A stretch of DNA of 64,000 bases from Bryum argenteum (taxonomy: Eukaryota > Streptophyta > Bryopsida > Bryales > Bryaceae). The notes under the pieces are model-generated. The model saw only the letters and a list, made by a program, of their open reading frames with translations. It was not told the DNA's origin and ran no database searches. The position numbers and the translations under genes were made by a program. The DNA lies in contig CM073330.1 in the NCBI GenBank assembly GCA_037043015.1, forward strand, positions 5,171,263 to 5,235,262, written 5' to 3'. This document shows, one piece after another, positions 33,714 to 44,137 of this stretch. Position 1 is the first letter of the stretch. Each line of letters opens with the position of its first letter.

Positions 33714-34208
33714 TTAAGGACATACTAGTCCAAATGATATACACATAAGGTGTTTTTCATCTCTGCATTCAAAGTCGGGAATAAGAGATGTTGCTCTTGG
33801 ATCAATTTGATCGTATGTAAATACATACAAGTTCCTCGCAATTCGAGTTCCGTGCCAACCTCCGTAATATATAGGAAGACTTTGATCTGTTACAATTTTT
33901 AATTTGCCGTATTGACTGAGCAAATATAATAAAGGTAATTCCACCAACAAGTCTTCACCTTTTGCAAAGAATGTCTTGTAATATTTTCCTCCTCCCCAAA
34001 CTTTGCTCAAAATAACTCTTTTGATGTCAATGGGCAATTGCTCAATCCTTTCTTTCAATTCTTGATGAACTTTATTATTTCCAGTTATTTGGAAACCTTT
34101 TACAAAGTATGCGTTTCGATATAATCTATGTAATGCTAAAAATAAATATGGTCCGGAAAAATTATCTTCAATTACTTCTGGAGTTTCCCATGGAAACATA
34201 CACTTCAT
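33714..34208 (-). CDS. Unknown ORF between primer site and gag of the Gypsy element
   Basis: An intact 164-codon frame with an ATG (MKCMFPWETPEVIEDN) lies 66 bp upstream of gag on the same strand, right after the primer-binding region. It is globular in composition, with no membrane segment. Extra small ORFs 5' of gag are known in some plant Ty3/Gypsy lineages, but I do not recognise this family. Confidence 0.55.
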   Translation of the reverse strand: MKCMFPWETPEVIEDNFSGPYLFLALHRLYRNAYFVKGFQITGNNKVHQELKERIEQLPIDIKRVILSKVWGGGKYYKTFFAKGEDLLVELPLLYLLSQYGKLKIVTDQSLPIYYGGWHGTRIARNLYVFTYDQIDPRATSLIPDFECRDEKHLMCISFGLVCP

Positions 34209-34337
34209 AGTTTCTCATTCAAAATTACTTTTGATAATTTGAAGTCAAAATTGAATAATTTTAATTACTCAAGCTTTGAAATAATTTAATTCTCATTATT
34301 TCTTCTTCTATTTCATAATCACCTTCAACCAGGACTC

Positions 34338-34355
34338 TCCCCGGCAGCGGCGCCA
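34338..34355 (-). promoter_or_regulatory. Primer-binding site of the Gypsy element
   Basis: The minus strand reads TGGCGCCGCTGCCGGGGA, 3 bases inside the 5' LTR. It resembles the tRNA-Asp primer site used by Athila-type plant elements. Confidence 0.85.
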
Positions 34356-34358
34356 AAA

Positions 34359-35153
34359 TGTAAAGCGTTTTTCAATGGGTTAAAAGAAACCCAAGGAATG
34401 TAGATAGGGGAGTTCTTTGACGGGAGAGTCTAAGTCGGTCAAAGTTATGCAATTATGGTCACGAATAGAAGATAAATCAACAATGATTTAGAAATAATTA
34501 CAAGAACTCATTCTATATTCACTAACACTTTCTTTCAACTCAATGTATATTCCCGGTTTCAAGTATTCATATGTTCTATTTAATTATTCAAGGTTCATTG
34601 TCTTCACAATTTATGTACTTAAAACAACCCCAAGCCTACACACAAGTATACTTCCAATTCCAATACAAACAATCGGTTTGCAATTCCTTATTACTCTCAA
34701 CAATGATAACAATTTCCAAACTTGTTCTCCAATTCATTCAACATTCATGGTTCCAATTTTACATTTTAATATTAATTGATTATTCATAAAGGATTATTTA
34801 TATATTTCATACTTTGTTGTTAAAACAACAATTTGTTTTACAAACTATTTCACAACTCTAAACTCAATCTTCACAATTCACAAATTCACACTTCTTCTGA
34901 GTGCGGGATACACATTTCACTCTTATGTGTTCAAACACAAATGAGCTTCTTTCTCCTACTTGTATCTCTCAATTTTGTATTCACAACTTTTCAGTTCACC
35001 CACGACGGTTCATTTACTAACTTTTTACTTAATTCCCCTTCTAATCTTATTTAAACTCCAATTCACACTTAGAAAGGAAAATGAAAAGTAAATTGCATTT
35101 ATAACACATGAAAGGTTAAAACTACACTAAAATTTCCAAATTTACGTACGACA
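34359..35153 (-). repeat. 5' LTR of the Gypsy element
   Basis: 795 bp, the counterpart of 20992-21786, with the same start and end and nearly the same sequence. It should hold the element promoter. It is flanked on the right by target-duplication copy gggat (35154-35158). Confidence 0.95.
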
Positions 35154-36715
35154 GGGATACACTAGATGTGCATTCATACGGGGGGAGAGTTACACCGGTG
35201 TGACCCGCTCAAAAATGTATCCATTCTTAGGAGAAACCCTGGTAATGAGTTTCCACGTGGCCAGTGACACCTATGTCACCCGGGCACAAAGAAGTGTCAC
35301 GGTGTATCCATCCCCGTAAAAATTACAACAACCGCATCCATGTGGGGATACACTAGATGTTCATTCATACGGGGGGGGGTTAGACCGGTGTGACCTGCTC
35401 GAAAATGTATCCATTCTTAGGGAGAAACCCTGATAATGAGTTCTCACAGGGCTAGTGACACCGTTGTTACCCGGACAGAAAGAAGTGTCACGGTGTACCC
35501 ATCCCGGTAAAAATTACAACAACTGTATCCATGTGGGGATAGAGTAGATGTGCATTCATATGGGGGGGGGAGTTACACCGGTGTGACCCGTTCGAAAATG
35601 TATCCATTCTTAGACAGAAACATTGGAAATGATTTCCTACAGAGGCAGTGACACCGGTCTCACCCGGACACAAAGAAGTATCACGGTGTATCCATCCCTG
35701 TAAAAATTACAACAACCGCATTCATGTAGGGATACAGTAGATGTGCATTCATACAGGGGGGGGCAGAGTTACACCGGTGTGACCCGCTCGAAAATGAATA
35801 CATTCTTAGGAAGAAACCCTGGAAATAATTTCCCACAGGGGCCCACAAGGGCAGTGACACCGGTGTCACCCGGGCACAAAGAAATGTCACGGTGTACCCA
35901 TCCCCGTAAAAATTACAACAACCGCATCCGTGTGGGGATACAGTAGATGTGTATTCATACGGGTTGGGGTGGGAGTTACACTAGTGTCATAGCTATAAAC
36001 ATCAGTGTGATGGTGTACCCATTTACATGTGAACGCATGAATGCATATTTTTAAAGGGAAACCCTGGACATGAATTCCCACGGGAACAATGCCACCGGTG
36101 TCACCCCCGTCACAAACTTAGGGCGTCACCCTAAACCCTAAATCCTTCATGACAAATGCAAATCGGCAGCAATGTCGAAATAGCATGCATGTGCATTCAT
36201 ACGGGGGGAGTTACATCGATGCCACCGCTACAGACAGCAGTGTGAAGGTGTACCACTTTACATGTGAACGCGTGGATACGTTCTTAGAGGCAAACCCTGG
36301 AAATGCGTTCCCACCGAAGCAATGACACCGGTGTCACCCCGTCAGAAAGAGGTGTCACAGTGTACCCTAGACACTCTGAATGATGATAACCATTTTCCCA
36401 CGGAAAACCTGAACATGCATATCCACGGGTGCACACTCACAAAGAGGAGTCACGGTATACCCATCGTCATTTAAAGGCCGGAAACCATTCCTCCACGGAA
36501 ACCGTAGACGTGCATTCCAATGCGATCAATGACACAAGTGTCACCCCGTCAGAAAGAGGTGTCACGGTGTAGCCATACTCGACGTGTAAAACGGCTGAAA
36601 CTGTTCTCTCCAGGGGAACCTCGGACGTGCATTCCTAAGGAAGGACTTACACCGGTGTTAGCCCGTCACACAGAGCTGAATCTTGTTGTATATTACTTTT
36701 CTGAGGCCGGTACTT
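35154..36715. repeat. Satellite array, right part, units of about 190-205 bp
   Basis: Units are marked by ccgcatccatgtgggga (near 35332, 35523, 35716, 35922). Each has a g-run after cattcatac, ttacaccggtgtgacc, tgacaccggtgtcacccgg and gtgtcacggtgta. After about 36000 units are more diverged, up to about 36715. Each good unit carries the palindrome acaccggtgt twice. The satellite was one array with 20745-20991 before the retrotransposon inserted. Confidence 0.9.
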
Positions 36716-36956
36716 AGATCTTCAATTGATGCGGCAGTGGTGCCCGTTGGTGTTGTGAATACATCAATCGCTCCGCCGTCCATTCCTTCGTTTTTGCACT
36801 CCTCCTGCTCTCCCTCGTCACCTTCCTCTGCAAAGAACAGTCATTTGGACTGCCTATAGGAGTGCTTGGCATCGCATCCACCCAGTGTTCGTCAGGATCT
36901 TCGCCCATCTTTAGCCTTAGCACGATCCCTATCATAAATGGATCTGAGCGTCTCAT
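36714..36956 (-). other. Short open frame next to the satellite
   Basis: An 80-codon minus-strand frame (contains DEHWVDAMPSTPIGSPND) with basic, Arg-rich composition. It may be a further exon or remnant related to the coiled-coil remnant at 38143-37195. No motif is recognised. Confidence 0.25.
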
Positions 36957-37194
36957 ACCTAGGAACGTCTTCCACTGATTCCTTCAATGCGTGTCAACTG
37001 GTGATTATTCTTCTAGACGAAGTGTACTGCTTAGGAAAGGGGGAGGAGGGCGGGAATTTCGATTTACCTCAGATTCCGGAATAGGTTCTTCATTACCCAT
37101 AATTCAGTTCACCTGAATCCCCTAAACCCTAAACCAACTCTTAAACCCTGATCCCGTTCCTAAACCTCAAACCATTCTCACTGGCTTTAAGGGG

Positions 37195-38143
37195 CTAAAA
37201 CCTCCGTTCCTCCCTGCGTAACCCGTGAAGAGACAATCGGGACGTCAGATTCTTGATATCTTGCACTCTCTTCCTGGAACCCCCGCCATTCCTCATCCTA
37301 CTCTCTGAGACCAGGTCCAGTTCGTGCATGTCGAGGAGTGCCTGGTTTAGTCTCTCCAAACTCCAAACCAGCCATTCCAAATTCCGACAGGTCCCTCGTC
37401 AGTTCTGCACCTCGAAGAAAAAGGACGGAGTTGGACATCTTCAGCTCCCGGTATTCCTGCTCCAACCGCTGAATGCTGTCATGCAGGGCATTGTTCTGTG
37501 CAAATGACTCGAGAAGCCGATCATCCATGCCTTGGGTATCAAGGGTGATCTTGTGAAGATTTTTGATCAAGGATGTCCATTCGTCTTGTCAGGCCATCCT
37601 CAGGTCCTTCCAATTGCAGTAATCATTACTGTTCTTCTCCCGCAGAGCCTGATTGTCCCTCACAAGGCGTACCACCGCGTTCCTCATGTTGTCCTTGGCC
37701 TTCTCTATAACCACCATCTTTCCACTCAAATCCGTCAACGCTTGTTCCATTGCCCCAATCTTCCCCTGCGCTAACTTGTACTGTGCCTCGATCGTTCGAT
37801 AGTCTTTCAAAATTTGCGTGTCATCCGGTTTAGGCTGCTCCTGCATCCAGCGAATGAGTACGGTGAGAACATCGAAGGCTCGACCCTTCCATTTCCTTTG
37901 CTCCGTTCCAGACCGTTGTCCTTCTTTTGCTATAATTGACTCCGTGCCCTCCTCCTGAATAGTTTTAGTCGGCGTTGAGCCTCCCACTCCCGCCTTAGTG
38001 GACGAGCCCGGAGTTAGGGATTTCTTCTCCGTGTCCTCCCACATTATACCGGACGGGATTGACCCCAGAGCCAACACCTTCTCCTTGTTCTTTTGGCTTG
38101 TCCGCTGCTGTTGCTGTTGAGTTGGTTGTCTCCTCCTGCCCAC
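37195..38143 (-). pseudogene. Broken coiled-coil gene remnant, unknown family
   Basis: The minus-strand frame 38143-37589 (184 codons; Gln-rich start, Thr/Ser/Gly-rich middle, then helix ALTDLSGKMVVIEKAKDN) ends in TGA. The same frame continues directly afterwards (WTSLIKNLHKITLDTQG) to about 37360. There it shifts into another frame that runs to 37195 (LERLNQALLDMHELDLV). So there is one nonsense codon and one frameshift in what was a mainly helical protein of more than 300 residues. No transposon ends are seen. Its style is like the accessory coiled-coil ORF of the nearby Gypsy element, but no shared sequence was noticed. Confidence 0.5.
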
Positions 38144-38304
38144 GAACTATGAGTCTCCAAGCAAGTCGACCTTCCCGTCGATGCCATTTCGACTTCTTGT
38201 GAACGAAGGTCTGATTTGTAAGAAATTTTGTCATACATTCGAAACAAACCAAGTATCTTCTAATGATAACAATAAAAACCTGTAAAATTAACCATTAAAA
38301 TTCA

Positions 38305-38690
38305 ACTCACGTCCCCTCTAAACTCTATGAGATATGAAGAAACGACCTCGTCAATCGCAAACCAACATCAATTTCACTATTATATATATAAAATCTTCTT
38401 AAACTCTATGAGGTGGAAATAAATGACCTCGTCATCATAAATCAACCTCAAATGACTTTCACTATTATGGATAATAAATCCTGTGTGGTAACAAGAACTG
38501 ACCTCATCAACCTTAAACCAACCCCAATTCCATTGCTATTGACCCTAAATCAACTCAGAGTCTATGAGATGACGAGAAACGACTTTGTCATTCGCAAACT
38601 AACCTTAATTCCTCTATCATGAACCTTAAATCCTCTCAGACTGTATGAGGTGAGAAGAAAAGACCTTCTCTTACATAAACCAACCACCTA
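38305..38690. repeat. Degenerate tandem repeat, period about 79 bp, about 5 units
   Basis: Words (c/g)t(c/g)tatgagatgangaaacgacctcgtcat and taaaccaaccccaatt recur near 38325, 38404, 38483, 38562 and 38640. The copies differ by 15-30 percent by eye. Confidence 0.65.
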
Positions 38691-40850
38691 AAAAACAACC
38701 CTAAAACAAATAAAAGAAATAAATCCTAAATTCAAAACAAAACAAAAATCAATACAAACAAACAAAACATAAACATAAAGATAAGTTATCAGAATACATA
38801 CAAACAAAACAAATCTAAATTTAAAACAAAACGAAATTGGACACAAAACAAAATTTTAATGAAAAAACAAAACAAAATACAAATAAACAAGACAAATTAT
38901 ACAAAGAAATAACCTTTAAAAATTAAAAAAATTAAATTATTAAAATTAAACAATAAAATAGAACGGAAAAAGTTGTGAAAACATAACATAGCAACGTAAT
39001 TGTTTTTACTAAACCTTGAACATTTGAAATGTTACAATGACTTACAGATTTTCTCTAAACTTTTTACATACTATTTAATTTGAAAGTAGAGAGTGTTTAC
39101 TATAAGTTTTACAGATCATATGATAGGAGGTAAAAATTGTATGGACATATTTTCTTAAGACATTGAAGATGAAGAATGCGATGAGCCTCAATTCAAATTC
39201 CCTTTTAAGATAAATTCCGCTGAAGGCACCGCCCTTGAGCACGTTAGTGAGCAACGGACGGTTTGCAAAATAAGAAGAAGCTTTTGAAAACTAATGTGCT
39301 GGTTTCGTTCCTAGATTTATTTGTTTGGTGGTTGAGAATATGAGTTTTACCTATTTATTGAAACAAAAAATCAAGAAATATCTTTTTGATTTTCATAACT
39401 ATGGAGATATAGAAGTTGGGCAAGGAGGGCGACGACGGACAAATTTAGAGGGTTTAAACAAACCACTAAGAAGTAGAATAGAAAGTACAACCTAAATGTT
39501 AAGCAACGTGTGAGTTACAAGAATGTCATCAATGAGTACAAAACTAAAAAGCGCAATACGGTGAGCGCTACTAATCACTGGGAGGTATTCCGTGAAATTG
39601 TTGACAACCGAATGGTTCCACCAAAACCGCCCTAGCTAAGTTGTTTTAGCCTCATATTCAGGAGTATTTTGATATTTCAAGCTGGGATGATGATGTCAAC
39701 ACTTCAGGTAAATTATTTGTGTTTCGTAATACTAAGGATGCTAAAGAGATTATTCTTTCGAGCAAAATACCTTACATGGTCAACATCAAACGGTATTGGG
39801 GTGGAAAGTAGCAGAATGAGACAAATCGGAAGAAAAGAGAAAACGAGTTTCAAGCTCTGGTGACTAATGCCAAGGCTAAGAGGGTTTTTACTTAAAAGAG
39901 TAAGTGTTTGAACTTAAGCTCCTTTGTTGTTTTTATATAAAATTTATTATAGATAAGGTATTGACATAGGTTTTGAATGTGTACAAATGGGAGAAAAGTG
40001 TTGCTAGAAAAAATGACTATTTGCTTATAAACCTGAGAAAAATGAGGCGCAACGAGTGGTTTGGATTACACTCTGTGTAGAGCTTATGCTTTGCAATCGA
40101 AAATAAGTGGATGTTAATAAGGACGTTTTTGAAGAAATGAAGCTCGAGTAGAGGTACAGTGTAGCTTACGTGAACACTGGGTCATGAAGGAGGGTAAGTG
40201 TCCGGGGTTTCTGCGCTAGAAATTTCTGATTGCTTAGTTTGTCTAAATTTGTCATTTTAGAAAACGATTGATGTTAAATTACCGTTTGATGATTGGTTAT
40301 CCAAGAAGAGTTTGAAATATATGTTTTAAGGATTCCAACTCGACTCAAAGGAGATATACACTCCCCATTTCATCTCAATTACAATAGATTAAATTTTCAA
40401 TTCTCATTCAATTCGAAATTAATCCTACTAAAGAAGAAACACTTAGAGAGCCTACAAAATGTTTAGTTAAACTTATTCAAACCAGTTGAAAATTCAATCC
40501 AACACAACGCCACCTACGGTCTCCGTCTATGTTGCAGAATGATCTTTATGCTCTCCATTGTTAATTAGGCTTAAGGCATCATAAGCCTTGGTTTTGTGAG
40601 TACGTTCAGGTTCCTCAATAAAAAGTTTGGAGGTGACAATCTTCATGTAGTTGTAGTGCTTGCTACAATAGTTCATTGAACTATAGCAAGGGATTTGGGG
40701 ATGTTGTAAAAGTACCATAAAGCCTTTAAATGACCTCATGTTCAATATCCTTCAAGGCAATAATTAATTAGGTAGAAACTAGTGTAGTATTTATTTCTAG
40801 TAGGGTTAATAATTCCACCAACCTCTCACGATACAAAACGAACACTTAAC
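38691..40850. other. A-rich tract and decayed coding-like DNA
   Basis: 38690-38960 is an aaacaaaac-type low-complexity tract. Around 39640-39895 one plus-strand frame reads sensibly (contains EYFDISSWDDDVNTSGKLF and YMVNIKRYWGGK) but has stops on both sides and one inside. It may be a remnant of an unrecognised gene. 40540-40745 has a short minus-strand frame. Nothing is assigned. Confidence 0.4.
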
Positions 40851-40853
40851 TTA

Positions 40854-42520
40854 CAGTGGTCAGCAAAAGTGTTCGGACAAGAATAAAAATCTTGATTTAG
40901 TAGTAACACTTGTCAACTTTGGTGGGTAGGTGTTGATTCCTTCAGCTAATTATAACTAAAGAGTCATTTGTAAATTAGAAAGAGTACCAAAATTGACATT
41001 GAGCCATTTGCAGGGGCAGCAGTTCATGATGTGTCAATGATGGGTGTCCAATTCATTATGCATACAAGTTGTGCATCTAAAAAATCTTAACGATCAACAT
41101 GTATTTATGGAGACCTCTTGCATTTCAAATTTCATTGTGATTGAGTAAGATTGCTTTTGATTAGCTATGGCTTCTAGAAGGTCTCTTGCTGAACGTGAGT
41201 TGGTTCTCCAGATGTATGACACGGGGGCTACGTAATCTGAAATTTCAGTGGTTTTAGGCATCCCTGGAAGCACTTGCCATGCTATTGTACAAAGGTTTAC
41301 AATGACAGGTCATTTGAAAGATGCTCTTTCACAAGGGAGACATCGAATTCTTGTTGAACGTGGTGATCGTATGGTTGTAAGGTTGTTGAATGCACCAACT
41401 AATGGTACAGCTGCAGCAGTGGGTAGAAAAATGCGATCTGAAGGATTGGATTTGAGTGATGATACAATTAGAAGATGTCTTCAGAGGCAAGGATTGAGAA
41501 CACGAGTGAAAACTAAGAAGCCATTTTTGTCAAAATAGCACAAAACACATCGATATGCATGGGCAAAGAAGTGTAGGCATGCAAGTTGAATGGATTGGAA
41601 TTATGTGGATTTTTCAAATGAGTCAAAATTCAATTTATTTGGCTCAGATGGGAGGCAGTTTTGTTGGAGGAAGAGAGGAGAACATCTATTAGATCAGCAT
41701 GTGCAACCTACTATCAAATTTGCAGGTGGAAATATTATGGTTTGGAGATGTATGACTTGGGAGGGAGTTGGCAACCTTCGTCTTATAGAAGGGAATATGG
41801 ATAAGTTTCTGTTTCGTGAAATTTTGAAGATGGAACTCATGAATACTATATACATGCATGATTTAGGAAAGGAGAACGTTATTTTTCAGCACGACAACAA
41901 TCCCAAACATACTTCTAAGTATGTTACAGATTGGTTGTTAGCACAGAAGTTTCAACTAATTTGACATCCGCCTCAATCTCCTGACTTGAATCCTATAGAA
42001 CACCTTTGGAATAAAGTAGATCGTCGTATGAGAATGTCGGAAAAGAAACCCACCAAGAAGAAGGATTTGTGGGAGAAATTGCAAGAAATTTGGTATAGCA
42101 TTGAGGTCGATACCGCGAGGAAATTGATTATGTCTATGCCTGAGAGAGCTGCAGATGTTTATCAAGCAAAAGGTGGCTATACACGATGATAGTCATTATG
42201 ATTGTACATTCAAGTTTTTATGTAATCATTATGATTCTACATTCTAGTTTTTAGCTTGATTTTGTAGCTCATGACTTTGTTTTCAATGTAAATAGATAAC
42301 CACTTCACTTTTTGCATAAAGAATTGGACACCCACATCATGTATTTTATTTTTGATTGATTTTTTGATTGACATTTTTTATTATGAATGTTATGTTACAT
42401 GTTTGTTGTAACTATGTGATTGTATGTTTAAATTTTTACAACTTGAATGTGAGTTATGTGGGAAAACTAGCTCATATTGGAAGAGGAAGCGTCCTGTCCG
42501 AACACTTCTGCTAACCACTG
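40854..42520 (+). mobile_element. Tc1-type (DD34E) DNA transposon
   Basis: The 1667-bp element starts CAGTGGTCAGCAAAAGTGTT and ends with its inverted complement (aacacttctgctaaccactg). It is flanked by TA on each side (40852-40853 and 42521-42522), the Tc1/mariner target duplication. The inverted ends match over about 28 bp with few mismatches. It contains one transposase frame. Confidence 0.92.
41167..42189 (+). pseudogene. Tc1-family transposase with four in-frame stops
   Basis: One frame of 341 codons (ATG 41167 to TGA 42187-42189) carries stops at 41233, 41536, 41587 and 41962. The N-terminal part is the paired-like helix-turn-helix DNA-binding region (MYDTGAT, GSTCHAIVQRF). The catalytic core shows VDFSNESKFNLFGSDG, where the usual first Asp is Asn. 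The second Asp is in IFQHDNNPKHTS, and the Glu is in SPDLNPIEHLW, 34 residues after it, defining DD34E. The protein would cut and paste the element at TA. The stops and the lost first Asp show that this copy is inactive. The right-hand frame otherwise remains uniform with no indels, so decay is by point changes only. Confidence 0.93.
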
Positions 42521-42639
42521 TATATGACCTCGAATATGTCCAAAAGTCCATTCCTCTTCAAAATTGGGCTTATTGTAAGCAGATTCCTCCGAAATAGTAC
42601 GGTGTACGATTATGCTGATCTCATCCATGCGCATCTCAA

Positions 42640-43089
42640 TGCTGACATGGTACAAATGCACCGTCAGCAGCACGAACCAACGAAAAATGCTCCTCACCCC
42701 CCGTCCGTCCGATCGTCGTCCCCCCGACGGACGAGAACGGGGGGTGGCGTCCCTTTGAATCCCTGAGGCCGGCCACTGCGACCGCTTCTCCCCTCGTCTC
42801 CTTTTTCCTCTCATCAGTGCTGGTTGGAGAGAGCAGAGAATCGGCCTATTCCATTCCATTCCATTTGTATTTCAGACAGACGGACAGACAGACAGACCCG
42901 CACGCTCACTCACTGCATTTCACTGACACCCCCACTGACTCACTCACTCGCACGCTTCCTCTGCGTTCCCTGCCACTCCCCAATTTCGCTCCTCAAACCC
43001 CTGCAAATCAAGCAACCAGCGAGCGAGCGAGCGAGCGCACGCCCATCAAATGAAATTCGCTTGAGGGAGTGTCTTTCCAATTCCACCAG
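42640..43089 (+). promoter_or_regulatory. Likely promoter and 5' leader of the pyroglutamyl-peptidase gene
   Basis: GC-richer than its surroundings, with a CAGA/GACA microsatellite at about 42873-42898, C/T-rich leader-like sequence, and an (AGCG)n run at about 43018-43040. A likely splice donor CCAG|GTACGG at 43089/43090 would start a leader intron that ends at 44110. The transcription start is not determined. Confidence 0.45.
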
Positions 43090-44110
43090 GTACGGCCAAT
43101 TGCCATGTATCCCGTTGTGGGTCACCCTTGAATCCGAATTGCCCCCGCTTTGCACTGTCCCATGTCTCAATGCAATTCGTCTCACTGGGAGATTTTCTGT
43201 TCTTTTCGTATTCTGATTGATAGCGTTTTCAGTCAATTTTGTAGTACGATTGATCGTCTAAGAGATCGATTGTCTATTTGAGTGTTTTCTTGTATTATGG
43301 TTGATTGTTCAAGGGATTGAGGTTTGACTGAAGAGGCATCATGTAGTGGTGTTATTTTGCGGAAGTTGCGATTCTTGTGTACATTGTAGGGCTTTCTTGA
43401 TCAATGTCATCAACACTCTGTTGATTTCTCAAATTGGGGATGCTTATTTGGCACCGCTTTCTTTTTAGTGTATACAATCTGAAATGATGAGGCTTACTGT
43501 TACTGGTGAAGTGATGCAATGCTTTACTTCGGTTCAATTGTTTTCGATGTCAAAGTTCTGTCGATTTTTCAACTGGGGGATGTACATTGTCACGGAATCT
43601 TATGGTATCTGCCATTGCTTTTCTTTGGCTTCATACGGTTGTGAAAGTTGAGGCTCATTGTTGCTCTTGAATCAATTGCATGGTTCGGTTCGGTACTCGG
43701 CACTGTTTTCTTTTTTGTTCATGCGATGACAGAGGCTCACTGTTGCTGGTGAACTAACACAGTGCTTTCATTCTGGTATCCGTCACTGCTTCCTTTTTGG
43801 GTTGCACAAGTTCAAAAGACGAGGCTCAGTGTTGCTGGTGAAGTGCCTCAATGGTTTCACTTGGTTTTATTCATAGTTGAATGGTTACAGAGAGAACACC
43901 GGCATTTGTTTCATTTTGGTTTCTGGCACTGATTCGTTTTGGTTCATCCAGCATCAATAAATGAGGGTAATTGGTGTTGGTGGATCAATCTAATTTTATC
44001 ATTTTGGTACCTGGCACTGGTCTCTCTTCGGTGGAGAGATGAGCTTGAGGTATAAATATCGTTCGAATGATGTTGCTAACAGTCACACTGTGACAGTTGA
44101 TCGATTTCAG
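43090..44110 (+). repeat. Leader intron with degenerate tandem repeats of about 85-100 bp
   Basis: Within the inferred 5'-UTR intron (donor 43090, acceptor TTTCAG at 44110) a unit recurs about six times between 43440 and 44040. It consists of ggcactg-ttt-cttttt-ggtt, then gaggctca(c/g)tgttgctggtgaa, then a tttca-cttggt-type ending. Units have diverged strongly. Confidence 0.55.
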
Positions 44111-44137
44111 GGGGGCTAAACAAGGAAGAGAGCAAGC

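Larger units (their letters stand above)
20992..35153 (-). mobile_element. Ty3/Gypsy LTR retrotransposon (Athila/Tat-like), 14.2 kb
   Basis: Two 795-bp LTRs (20992-21786 and 34359-35153, TG...CA) flank gag, protease, RT/RNase H and integrase reading on the minus strand. The order PR-RT-RH-IN identifies Ty3/Gypsy, and no chromodomain is seen after the integrase. A 5-bp target duplication, gggat, occurs at 20987-20991 and 35154-35158. The primer site at 34355-34338 (TGGCGCCGCTGCCGGGGA) has the form known in Athila-type elements (tRNA-Asp). The LTRs look almost identical (one clear difference near the end, acatacgaca versus acgtacgaca), so the insertion is recent. Yet pol has four in-frame stops and gag is interrupted. 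About 6 kb between integrase and the left LTR is extra sequence with a coiled-coil frame and a repeated palindrome. Confidence 0.95.

Noticed and set aside
37115-37150. Telomere-like words ccctaaaccctaaac
   Set aside because: Only two imperfect units here (and a similar pair near 36128); too short to call an interstitial telomere.
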